A DNA stretch of 7,182 nucleotides from Candidatus Omnitrophota bacterium (GTDB lineage Bacteria; Omnitrophota; Gorgyraeia; 2-01-FULL-45-10), in assembly GCA_022703295.1 (NCBI GenBank), contig JAKLDX010000051.1:1-7182 (forward strand), read 5' to 3'. A program made the position numbers and the translations under genes. Under the pieces are notes generated by a model. That model worked only from the letters and a program-made list of their open reading frames with translations, searched no databases and was not told the origin of the DNA. The first letter of the stretch is position 1; each line of letters begins with the position of its first letter. This document shows positions 1 to 5,275 of this stretch, in pieces.

Positions 1-28
1 TCATTCTATCCAGAAATATATTCAGCAT
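1..28 (-). CDS. possible start of a downstream gene, cut by the left edge
   Basis: An ATG on the minus strand lies 7 bases after the aminotransferase stop codon. The frame stays open for nine codons (M-L-N-I-F-L-D-R-M) to the window edge. The short gap and shared direction would suit a fourth gene in the operon. Against this, the preceding bases are AT-rich with no recognisable Shine-Dalgarno, and nine codons cannot show coding character. No function can be given. It could equally be non-coding 3' sequence of the aminotransferase message. Confidence 0.2.
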
Positions 29-35
29 TTATATT

Positions 36-1451
36 TTAAGATTTTTTAAGCGCTTTTATAAGCGTCTCTTCGAACAGGTCCACTCCCAGGTCTATCTCTT
101 TTTCTGTTATATACAGCGACGGCGCAAGGGTAAAGACGTTCTTGTAATATCCGCCTACATCCAGGACAAGGCCCCGCGTCTTTCCGCCGGTCGTCAGCTT
201 GCCGCTCAGGCCTATCTGTTCCATCGCATCGGTCAGCTCCCTGTCAGGGGAGTATCCGTCCTTATGGCACATCTCTATCCTTATGGCGAGGCCGAGGGCA
301 TCAACGTCCCCTATCTGGCTGTATTTCTTCTGCAGGCTCTTCAGTCTCGACACGAAATATTTACCTTTTTTGTTGACCTCCGTCCCAAAATCGGACTCCT
401 CTATAAGCTTCATCACCTCAAGGCCGACAGCGGTCCCGAGAGGGTTCGAAGAGAACGTAGAATGTGTTGAGCCGGGCGGGAACACATCCGGGGATATCAG
501 TTTCTCTTTTGCCCATATGCCTGAGATGGGATTGACGCCGTTAGTCAGCGATTTCGCGAACACCATTATATCCGGTGTAACGTCGAAATTTTCTATCGCC
601 ATGAATTTGCCTGTCCTGAAAAAACCCATCTGTATCTCGTCGTCGACCAGCAGGACGTTATGCTCATCTAGTATCTTTTTTAATCCGGAAAAATAATCAA
701 GCGGCGGCACTACGTAGCCTCCCGTCCCCTGCAAAGGCTCTACATAGAAAGCCACAAACTCACACTGCCCGGTCTTCTTATTGTATACGGAATAATATTC
801 GGTCTCAAAAAGTTTTTCGAACTGCTTAAGGCAGTACATATTGCAGGATTCCCTTTTCTGGCCGTAAAAGCACCTGAAGCAATACGGGAACGGGATGAAA
901 AGCGCCCTGTCGCCGAAATGGCCGTAACGCTCCCTGTAGCGGAAACTTGATGTTATGGCCGATGCGCCGAGGGTCCTGCCGTGATATCCGCCCATGAACG
1001 CGAATACGAGCGACCTGCCGGTATGGTTCCTCACGAGCTTGAGGGAATCTTCCAATGCCTGAGAGCCGCCTACGTTAAAGTGTATCCTGCCCTTCTCCTC
1101 AAATGTCTTCTCCATCCGCTGCGCCAATTTTGTAGCGAGCATTATTTTCTCTTCATGCAGGTACTGGCAGGCTAGCTGCGGCAGCTGGTCCACCTGCTTC
1201 TTAAGGGCATTATTTATACGCTCATTCCCGTATCCGAAATTCACCGCCGAATACAGCATCTGCAGATCAAGGTATTCCACGCCATTGATGTCATGTAAAT
1301 AGCTTCCTTTGCAGCTTTTAAATACATTCGGCCTTTTTACATAATGGACCGTGTCTCCCCAGGAACAATATTTTGATTCGAGCTTCAGCAGCTCATCCTC
1401 ACGCGACTGTTTTTCAGCTTTTACACTAACCGATTTTTGCTTCTGGCTCAT
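36..1451 (-). CDS. class III PLP-dependent aminotransferase with a cysteine cluster
   Basis: Fold-type I, class III (acetylornithine/GABA/ornithine type) aminotransferase of 471 residues, full length for the family and cytoplasmic. Visible landmarks, in order: the PLP-phosphate loop around GGSQA (128-132), the cofactor-stacking GGYHGRT (154-160), VDDEIQMGFFRTG (269-281) with Asp271 for the pyridine nitrogen, and Schiff-base Lys300 in FAKSLTNG. The later GSTHSTFSSNPLG segment supplies phosphate contacts from the partner subunit. An insert at 191-207 carries C-x2-C-x8-C-x3-C, as in a subgroup of archaeal and bacterial relatives, and may bind metal. Its start ATG overlaps the TGA of the upstream phosphatase gene (ATGA) and has AAGGAG six bases ahead, so translation is probably coupled. 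The amino donor and substrate cannot be read from sequence. GABA, ornithine or other omega-amines, or an amino-lyase reaction, are all possible. The family call is secure and the substrate is unknown. Confidence 0.93.
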   Translation of the reverse strand: MSQKQKSVSVKAEKQSREDELLKLESKYCSWGDTVHYVKRPNVFKSCKGSYLHDINGVEYLDLQMLYSAVNFGYGNERINNALKKQVDQLPQLACQYLHEEKIMLATKLAQRMEKTFEEKGRIHFNVGGSQALEDSLKLVRNHTGRSLVFAFMGGYHGRTLGASAITSSFRYRERYGHFGDRALFIPFPYCFRCFYGQKRESCNMYCLKQFEKLFETEYYSVYNKKTGQCEFVAFYVEPLQGTGGYVVPPLDYFSGLKKILDEHNVLLVDDEIQMGFFRTGKFMAIENFDVTPDIMVFAKSLTNGVNPISGIWAKEKLISPDVFPPGSTHSTFSSNPLGTAVGLEVMKLIEESDFGTEVNKKGKYFVSRLKSLQKKYSQIGDVDALGLAIRIEMCHKDGYSPDRELTDAMEQIGLSGKLTTGGKTRGLVLDVGGYYKNVFTLAPSLYITEKEIDLGVDLFEETLIKALKKS

Positions 1452-2116
1452 AAAAGGCTCCTTTTAAAATATGCGTATACATCTTTCAACCCTTTGAACG
1501 GGATATGCGCGATATCTTTATCCTCGCAATGTCTTTTCAGGTATCCTTTGGCAAACAGGATATCGGCGCTTTTTGAGACACATACATCGGACATGCCGTC
1601 TCCTATGTATACTGAAGTAGCGCCTTCGGCGACATTTTTAAGCAAAGTGGTATTCTTGCAGTGGCCGCAATCTCCGCAATCAGCGTTACTATACGGAAAG
1701 CTCGGCTTCACTCTGTCGTTGGACATACTGAGCTTATTTGCATATATTTTAACTCTGTTTATTTTATTATTTTTCAGGATGCGTTTTAAGATATAATCGA
1801 AATTATCGCTCAGTATCATCGTCTTGATATTTTTAGAATTTAAAAACTCTATCAGCCTTTTAAAATGCGGGTCTATCTTCACCGTCTGCAGATGATCATC
1901 TAATTTCTTTCGCGTAGCCCGCAGCCCCTTGATCTGCCCCTCAAGGCACTCTTTCGACCCTATTCTCCCGGCTTTCCACTTTTCTTCAAGGCGGAGCCAC
2001 CCGTCATCTTTCGAAAAACGCTCGATAACCCCATCTAGAACATCTTTAGTGGTGATTGTATTGTCGAAATCGAAAAAGACTATATGTTTATTGGGAAATT
2101 CCTTGATCTTCTCCAT
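1448..2116 (-). CDS. HAD-IB phosphatase, MtnX/PHOSPHO1/SerB-like
   Basis: Cytoplasmic Mg-dependent phosphomonoesterase of the haloacid dehalogenase superfamily, 222 residues. Motif I is FFDFDNTIT (14-22), with nucleophile Asp16 and acid/base Asp18. Motif II is ILSDN, with Ser103. Motif IV is YIGDGMSD (170-177), with Asp173 and Asp177, followed by ILFAKGYL as in MtnX proteins. The small cap carries W-x6-G-x-IGS-x-ECL, typical of the subfamily. A CGDCGHCK segment (147-154), as found in MtnX and PHOSPHO1 relatives, supplies three cysteines and Lys154, the probable motif III lysine. Relatives act on diketo-methylthiopentane phosphate (methionine salvage), phosphoserine, phosphoethanolamine or phosphocholine. 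No other methionine-salvage gene is visible, so the substrate is open. The gene starts 43 bases after malQ and overlaps the aminotransferase by four bases. An in-frame TAA upstream leaves this ATG as the only usable start, although its Shine-Dalgarno is poor. Confidence 0.88.
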   Translation of the reverse strand: MEKIKEFPNKHIVFFDFDNTITTKDVLDGVIERFSKDDGWLRLEEKWKAGRIGSKECLEGQIKGLRATRKKLDDHLQTVKIDPHFKRLIEFLNSKNIKTMILSDNFDYILKRILKNNKINRVKIYANKLSMSNDRVKPSFPYSNADCGDCGHCKNTTLLKNVAEGATSVYIGDGMSDVCVSKSADILFAKGYLKRHCEDKDIAHIPFKGLKDVYAYFKRSLL

Positions 2117-2125
2117 GTTTTTATT

Positions 2126-2134
2126 TTATCCCAT
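2126..2134 (-). other. two-codon start-stop ORF (ATG-GGA-TAA) ahead of the phosphatase
   Basis: In the 43-base gap between malQ and the phosphatase gene, a GGAG followed by nine bases leads to ATG-GGA-TAA. The real phosphatase ATG comes nine bases after that TAA, in the same frame. The only good Shine-Dalgarno in the gap (GGAGAAAGGG, 2137-2146) is therefore spaced for the minimal ORF. It sits about 20 bases from the phosphatase start, which is too far for normal use. The arrangement would suit reinitiation, but chance is a fair alternative. Confidence 0.3.
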
Positions 2135-2159
2135 TTACCCTTTCTCCGCAAGCTATTCT

Positions 2160-3998
2160 TTACGCTTCCCTTCCCGACGAAACCACCATATCCCTGATCT
2201 CGCCGCATATATTATGCCCTACCAACTTCTCTAATGGCAAAGGGACAACGAGCGACCAATTTTCCTTACTTATAGTCCCCGGACGGTTGACCCTGTACCG
2301 GTAAGGATCCCCCTTAAATATACCCCCAATCATAAGATAATCTACGAGAAGCTCTATGCAGAATATGGAACGGGAATTAAGTGTTATGCTAAATGCCGCC
2401 TTGACGGTCTCGGGGCCAGCCTTCTCTTTCATCGCACCTTTCATACCAAGATGCTTCCATAGTTTTTCCTTTTCGCGGTATGTGTTGTCATACAATTCAA
2501 TGAAATCCATCACTTCTTCCCTTCTCTTCCCGAGAATACTTATCAGGGACTCCGCCGATTCGACGGAATCAAGCCATCTGAGCCTCCCGTGCTTAGAGCG
2601 CGCGCCGTCGAAAAGCTTGTCCTGCGCAGCAGCATAATCTATCTTCCGCTCAAGGCATTTCCTTATAAATAGGGCCTGGTCGACAGTGCCGGCCTCGTTC
2701 TCCCACCATGCCGCCCAATTTGTCGTGTCGTGCGTGGAAAGCATGGCAACTGAAAGAAGCCTGTACTCTTCTCCTTCCAGAAAATCATGCTTAGTCTGCC
2801 AGTCCTTCGTCCACCGCTGAACGTCATTGCCGGGTATGCCGAATTCCTTCAGATTCTGAGGACATGTCCGTGGTATCATGCCGAGATCCTCCGCAGTGAG
2901 CAGCATATTTGTATTCTCAAGCATAACAGATAATATCGTCCGGCCGTGCGCCTCCCAATCCTTCTCCTCTTTAGGGTCAAAAAAACCGTTAAGCCCCTCG
3001 TTTTCCAGGGGATCGCCATACGGAATGCTCCATATGCGGAACATCCCCACGACGTGGTCTATGCGCAATATATCATAAAAGTTTTCCGCGAATTTAAGCT
3101 TTTCCTTGTGGTACCTGTAATCGTTCGAGGCTATATTGTCCCAGTTATACGTCGGCATGCCCCATCTCTGGCCCTTGGCGCAATACATATCGGGAGGGGC
3201 GCCAGCCGCGAATTCCAGTTTAAAAAATTCCGGATGGGCCCACACATCGGCGCTGTCGCGGGAGATCAGGATCGGCAGGTCGCCGCAGATCTTGACGCCT
3301 TTGGCTTCGGCATAAGCCTTGGCATCCGCGAACTGGCAGAACGCGACCCATTGCACCCACCTCTGAAAGGACAACTCTTTTTCATGCTCTTTCCTGAAAG
3401 CGCCCAATTTAACCCGGTCGCGGGTTTTATATTTATTCTCCCACTCATACCATGGCAGGCCTTTGTGATAATCTTTTATGACCTTGAACAGCGCGAAATC
3501 ATCCAGCCAGTAACCGTTCTTTTCTTCGAACTTCTTAAGTTCTTTCGAGTTAGGGCCGGCGCCGTTCTTATACATATCCCATAGCATATCTTCTTTGGCG
3601 CGTTTTATGCCGTAATCGACATATGCCGATCCGGCCGGGAATCTTTTTTCTATGTCTTTTATTTTTGCGGCTACCGATTTATTACCGCTAAAGCCCGGAA
3701 TGGCCGCTATGGAAATATAGGAAGGCTCGATAGCGAAAGAGCTGATGGCATCATAGGGGCAGAACGTGGAACCCACCTCATTCATCGGCAATAGCTGCAG
3801 GATAGAGTTGCCCGTCTTGCCGCACCAGTCTATCAGGAGTTTCAGGTCGCTTAAGTCGCCTATGCCGAGGCTTTTAGCGGAATACACGGAGAATAAAGGG
3901 ACCAGCGCTCCGGCGCGACGCACCATGCCCAAGCTCTCCCATTTATTTTTTGAAACCGTGCTCCCCAATTCTTTCGAGATCTCTTTGGATTCAGCCAT
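2160..3998 (-). CDS. malQ: 4-alpha-glucanotransferase (amylomaltase, GH77)
   Basis: Cytoplasmic enzyme that cuts alpha-1,4-glucans and transfers the segment to another glucan or glucose, used in maltodextrin and glycogen turnover. The GH77 signature runs through the protein: LVPLFSVYSAKSLGIGD (32-48), ICGDLPILISRDSADVWAHP (237-256), PPDMYCAKGQRWGMP (268-282), LRIDHVVGMF with nucleophile Asp314, TAEDLG with acid/base Glu370, and STHD with transition-state Asp424. The C-terminal RVNRPGT and NWSLVVPLPLEKL (569-593) close the barrel. At 612 residues it lies between short Thermus-type (about 500) and E. coli-type (about 690) enzymes, with the extra length mainly after residue 500. The ATG at 3998 has a weak AGG ahead. 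Met25 (3926), with GGGAG upstream and just before the conserved VRRAGALVPLF, is a credible alternative start. It heads the minus-strand operon. Confidence 0.95.
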   Translation of the reverse strand: MAESKEISKELGSTVSKNKWESLGMVRRAGALVPLFSVYSAKSLGIGDLSDLKLLIDWCGKTGNSILQLLPMNEVGSTFCPYDAISSFAIEPSYISIAAIPGFSGNKSVAAKIKDIEKRFPAGSAYVDYGIKRAKEDMLWDMYKNGAGPNSKELKKFEEKNGYWLDDFALFKVIKDYHKGLPWYEWENKYKTRDRVKLGAFRKEHEKELSFQRWVQWVAFCQFADAKAYAEAKGVKICGDLPILISRDSADVWAHPEFFKLEFAAGAPPDMYCAKGQRWGMPTYNWDNIASNDYRYHKEKLKFAENFYDILRIDHVVGMFRIWSIPYGDPLENEGLNGFFDPKEEKDWEAHGRTILSVMLENTNMLLTAEDLGMIPRTCPQNLKEFGIPGNDVQRWTKDWQTKHDFLEGEEYRLLSVAMLSTHDTTNWAAWWENEAGTVDQALFIRKCLERKIDYAAAQDKLFDGARSKHGRLRWLDSVESAESLISILGKRREEVMDFIELYDNTYREKEKLWKHLGMKGAMKEKAGPETVKAAFSITLNSRSIFCIELLVDYLMIGGIFKGDPYRYRVNRPGTISKENWSLVVPLPLEKLVGHNICGEIRDMVVSSGREA

Positions 3999-4034
3999 AT
4001 CTGCCTATCTTTTAAGCTAAGGTGAGTATTAATA

Positions 4035-4063
4035 ATATTATCTTATAATTTTAAGAATTGCAA
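4035..4063 (-). promoter_or_regulatory. probable promoter of the malQ operon
   Basis: On the minus strand, TTGCAA (4058-4063) lies 17 bases before TAATAT (4035-4040). GATAAT (4037-4042) overlaps it as an alternative -10 with a 15-base spacer. Transcription would begin near 4028, giving a leader of about 30 bases. The -35 sits inside an 8-bp palindrome, ATTGCAAT (4057-4064), which could be an operator. The region is AT-rich, so chance matches are easy and only the combination of position, spacing and direction supports it. Confidence 0.4.
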
Positions 4064-4073
4064 TAGCATTCGG

Positions 4074-4088
4074 ATATTTTTTAAATAT
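4074..4088. repeat. AT inverted repeat (ATATTT-TTT-AAATAT) between divergent promoters
   Basis: A perfect 6-bp inverted repeat with a three-base spacer lies just upstream of the TTGACA box of the cold-shock promoter. Its position suits an UP element for RNA polymerase alpha subunits or a small operator. It consists only of A and T in an AT-rich stretch, so it may have no function. Confidence 0.25.
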
Positions 4089-4092
4089 TTTG

Positions 4093-4121
4093 TTGACAAT
4101 ATACGCAAATAATGATAAAGT
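4093..4121 (+). promoter_or_regulatory. sigma70-type promoter upstream of the cold-shock gene
   Basis: A perfect -35 TTGACA (4093-4098) is followed after 17 bases by TAAAGT (4116-4121), a 4 of 6 match to the -10 consensus. Transcription would start near 4128. The A/T-rich bases immediately upstream could serve as an UP element. The resulting RNA would first pass the hairpin at 4157-4192, so the promoter drives either a cold-shock mRNA with a leader of about 115 bases or a short terminated RNA of about 65 bases. Confidence 0.65.
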
Positions 4122-4156
4122 AATCCCCGTAGTAAATAAGGATTGGAAGTCTTTGG

Positions 4157-4192
4157 CCGTAAGGTAGGGATAACCGACCTTGCGGTTTTTTT
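4157..4192 (+). terminator. intrinsic terminator or attenuator hairpin in the cold-shock leader
   Basis: A 9-bp stem, CCGTAAGGT (4157-4165) with ACCTTGCGG (4177-4185), includes one G-U wobble, has an 11-base loop and is followed directly by seven Ts (4186-4192). This is the standard form of a Rho-independent terminator. It lies between the TTGACA promoter and the cold-shock gene, not after a gene, so it points to attenuation or to a stand-alone small RNA. Inside it, GGT (4163-4165) could instead pair with ACC (4173-4175), a weak competing fold. No known riboswitch core is recognisable ahead of it. Confidence 0.7.
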
Positions 4193-4211
4193 ATGTGCAA
4201 TTCTTATTTAA

Positions 4212-4217
4212 TATAAT
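4212..4217 (+). promoter_or_regulatory. candidate second -10 box before the cold-shock gene
   Basis: A perfect TATAAT lies 32 bases before the cold-shock start codon and downstream of the leader hairpin. A start near 4224 would give a short leader that begins just before the Shine-Dalgarno box and bypasses the terminator. No acceptable -35 lies 16-18 bases upstream (only T-rich sequence), and there is no TGn extension. It may be an unpaired AT-rich stretch rather than a promoter. Confidence 0.3.
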
Positions 4218-4225
4218 TTTGCTTG

Positions 4226-4234
4226 AAAGGAGGT
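4226..4234 (+). promoter_or_regulatory. near-perfect Shine-Dalgarno site of the cold-shock gene
   Basis: AAAGGAGGT is an unbroken match to the 16S rRNA anti-Shine-Dalgarno, nine bases before the ATG at 4244. It is the strongest ribosome site in the window and suits a highly expressed protein. It also confirms the start codon. Confidence 0.9.
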
Positions 4235-4243
4235 AGTAAGTAA

Positions 4244-4444
4244 ATGGTAAAAGGAAAAGTAAAATGGTTCTCAAACCAAAAAGGTTATGGGTTTATTACT
4301 CCTGAAAATGGTAAGGATGTGTTCGTTCATCACAGCGCAATTCAGGGTGAAGGCTATAAGTCTTTAGAGGAAGGCCAGGAAGTGGAGTTCGAAATAAAAC
4401 AGGGCCCTAAAGGCGAACAAGCGACAAACGTAGTAAAATTATAA
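4244..4444 (+). CDS. cold-shock domain protein (CspA family)
   Basis: Small single-domain OB-fold RNA/ssDNA-binding protein of 66 residues, the usual length for bacterial Csp proteins. It acts in the cytoplasm as an RNA chaperone that melts secondary structure in cold or growth transitions. Both nucleic-acid motifs are intact: RNP1 KGYGFI (13-18) and RNP2 VFVHH (26-30). Trp8, Phe17, Phe27 and His29 form the expected aromatic binding face. The opening MVKGKVKWFS and closing QATNVV are family hallmarks. It is a single-gene unit with its own promoter, a leader with a hairpin, a very strong ribosome site and its own terminator. Csp paralogues cannot be told apart by sequence, and whether this copy is cold-induced or constitutive is unknown. 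The leader hairpin is the main clue to regulation. Confidence 0.96.
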   Translation: MVKGKVKWFSNQKGYGFITPENGKDVFVHHSAIQGEGYKSLEEGQEVEFEIKQGPKGEQATNVVKL

Positions 4445-4460
4445 CTTGAAATGAGCAATT

Positions 4461-4496
4461 AAAGGGCTGTATCCGTAAAAGGATGCGGCCCTTTTT
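4461..4496 (+). terminator. intrinsic terminator of the cold-shock gene
   Basis: An 11-bp stem, GGGCTGTATCC (4464-4474) with GGATGCGGCCC (4481-4491), contains two G-U wobbles and closes a GTAAAA loop. It is followed by TTTTT (4492-4496) and preceded by AAA. It lies 19 bases after the cold-shock stop codon and separates that gene from comF. Confidence 0.92.
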
Positions 4497-4518
4497 GTCT
4501 CTTGGCTCGCCGCCCCGA

Positions 4519-4547
4519 TTGACAAGGCGTGGTGAGCGTGTTATCAT
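4519..4547 (+). promoter_or_regulatory. strong promoter of the comF-lptG operon
   Basis: A consensus -35 TTGACA (4519-4524) and a -10 TATCAT (4542-4547, 5 of 6) are separated by the optimal 17 bases. The +1, seven bases after the -10, falls at 4554, which is the A of the comF ATG. No Shine-Dalgarno lies within normal reach of that ATG, so the message is probably leaderless. Confidence 0.75.
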
Positions 4548-4553
4548 ATCATT

Positions 4554-5273
4554 ATGAATGCTGCAACAATCACAAAAAATTTCATAAACCTCATATATCC
4601 CCTGCATTGCCCGATATGCAAAAAAAGCCTGGGGGCCATGAACGAATCCAGGCTATGCGAATTCTGCATAAGCAAGGTCAGGAGGAATCCGAGGCCGCAC
4701 TGCGCCTCCTGCGGCAGGCCTATGGATAATTCCGGCGCTCTCTGCGCGGAATGCAAAAAGATAAAGAACCATTTCACCCGGGCATATTCCGCCTGCCTTT
4801 ACGAAGGCGCCCTGAAAGAAGCCATACATCTGTTCAAATACGGTAAAAAATCATACCTGTCCGGCATATTATCGTCCTTTATGATCGACTTCATAAAAGA
4901 TGAGCCTGCCATAATAAAAAATATTGACGTTGTGACGTTCGTGCCTCTTAATAGGCGCAGCTTGCGGGAAAGGGAATTCAATCAGTCCAAGCTGCTGGGG
5001 GCGGGCATAAGCAAGGAATTCTATATACCGATTTCGGACACAATGGACAAGATCATTATAACAAAACATCAGAATGAGCTTGCCAGAAATGAAAGGTTCG
5101 TTAATTTAAAAGGCGCGTTCAGGCTGAGAAAAGGTACCGATGTACTCGGCCTGGGCATATTGCTGATAGACGATGTCATGACAACCGGCGCCACGTTGAA
5201 CGAGTGCGCGTCTGTCCTTCTGGCAGGCGGCGCGAGAGAAGTACGGTGCCTCACTCTGGCGCGGGGAGCGTAA
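4554..5273 (+). CDS. comF: ComF family phosphoribosyltransferase-like protein
   Basis: 239 residues with the ComF/GntX layout. The N-terminal zinc-ribbon region has four CxxC pairs (CPIC 19-22, CEFC 35-38, CASC 50-53, CAEC 64-67), followed by a type I phosphoribosyltransferase domain. The family box VPLNRRSLREREFNQS (130-145) and the PRPP-binding loop ILLIDDVMTTGAT (202-214, acidic pair Asp206-Asp207) are intact. Family members are cytoplasmic. In Bacillus, Haemophilus and Helicobacter they are needed for natural DNA uptake, acting on incoming single strands. Homologues are also common in species with no known competence, where the role is unclear. The ATG at 4554 is needed to include the first CxxC pair, and there is no usable Shine-Dalgarno. 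The lptG-like gene follows after 2 bases, with its ribosome site inside the comF end. No other competence gene is visible, so a DNA-uptake role is inferred only. Confidence 0.93.
   Translation: MNAATITKNFINLIYPLHCPICKKSLGAMNESRLCEFCISKVRRNPRPHCASCGRPMDNSGALCAECKKIKNHFTRAYSACLYEGALKEAIHLFKYGKKSYLSGILSSFMIDFIKDEPAIIKNIDVVTFVPLNRRSLREREFNQSKLLGAGISKEFYIPISDTMDKIIITKHQNELARNERFVNLKGAFRLRKGTDVLGLGILLIDDVMTTGATLNECASVLLAGGAREVRCLTLARGA
5263..5268 (+). promoter_or_regulatory. Shine-Dalgarno that fixes the lptG-like start
   Basis: GGGGAG lies inside the last codons of comF, seven bases before the ATG at 5276. It selects that ATG over the in-frame upstream ATG at 5204 and suggests that the two genes are translated in a coupled way. 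Confidence 0.8.
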
Positions 5274-5275
5274 GG

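Noticed and set aside
199..696. Plus-strand open frame opposite the aminotransferase
   Set aside because: It is a shadow of a clearly coding frame with intact PLP motifs, has no ribosome site of note and resembles no protein family.
2946..3584. Long plus-strand open frame (212 codons) opposite malQ
   Set aside because: It lies entirely within a GH77 gene with all catalytic motifs, has no family motifs of its own, and reflects codon bias on the opposite strand.
4121..4192. Cyclic-di-GMP-I (GEMM) riboswitch before the cold-shock gene
   Set aside because: GGTAGGGATAACCGA (4163-4177) recalls the 3' arm of that motif, but the 5' core (GCACAGGGCAAACC and GGGACGCAAAGCC elements) is absent and the leader is too short.
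5204..5275. In-frame N-terminal extension of the lptG-like gene from the ATG at 5204
   Set aside because: It would overlap comF by 70 bases, encodes an Arg-rich stretch unlike the family, and the ATG at 5276 has GGGGAG at ideal spacing and begins with the family-like MKIIDRY.
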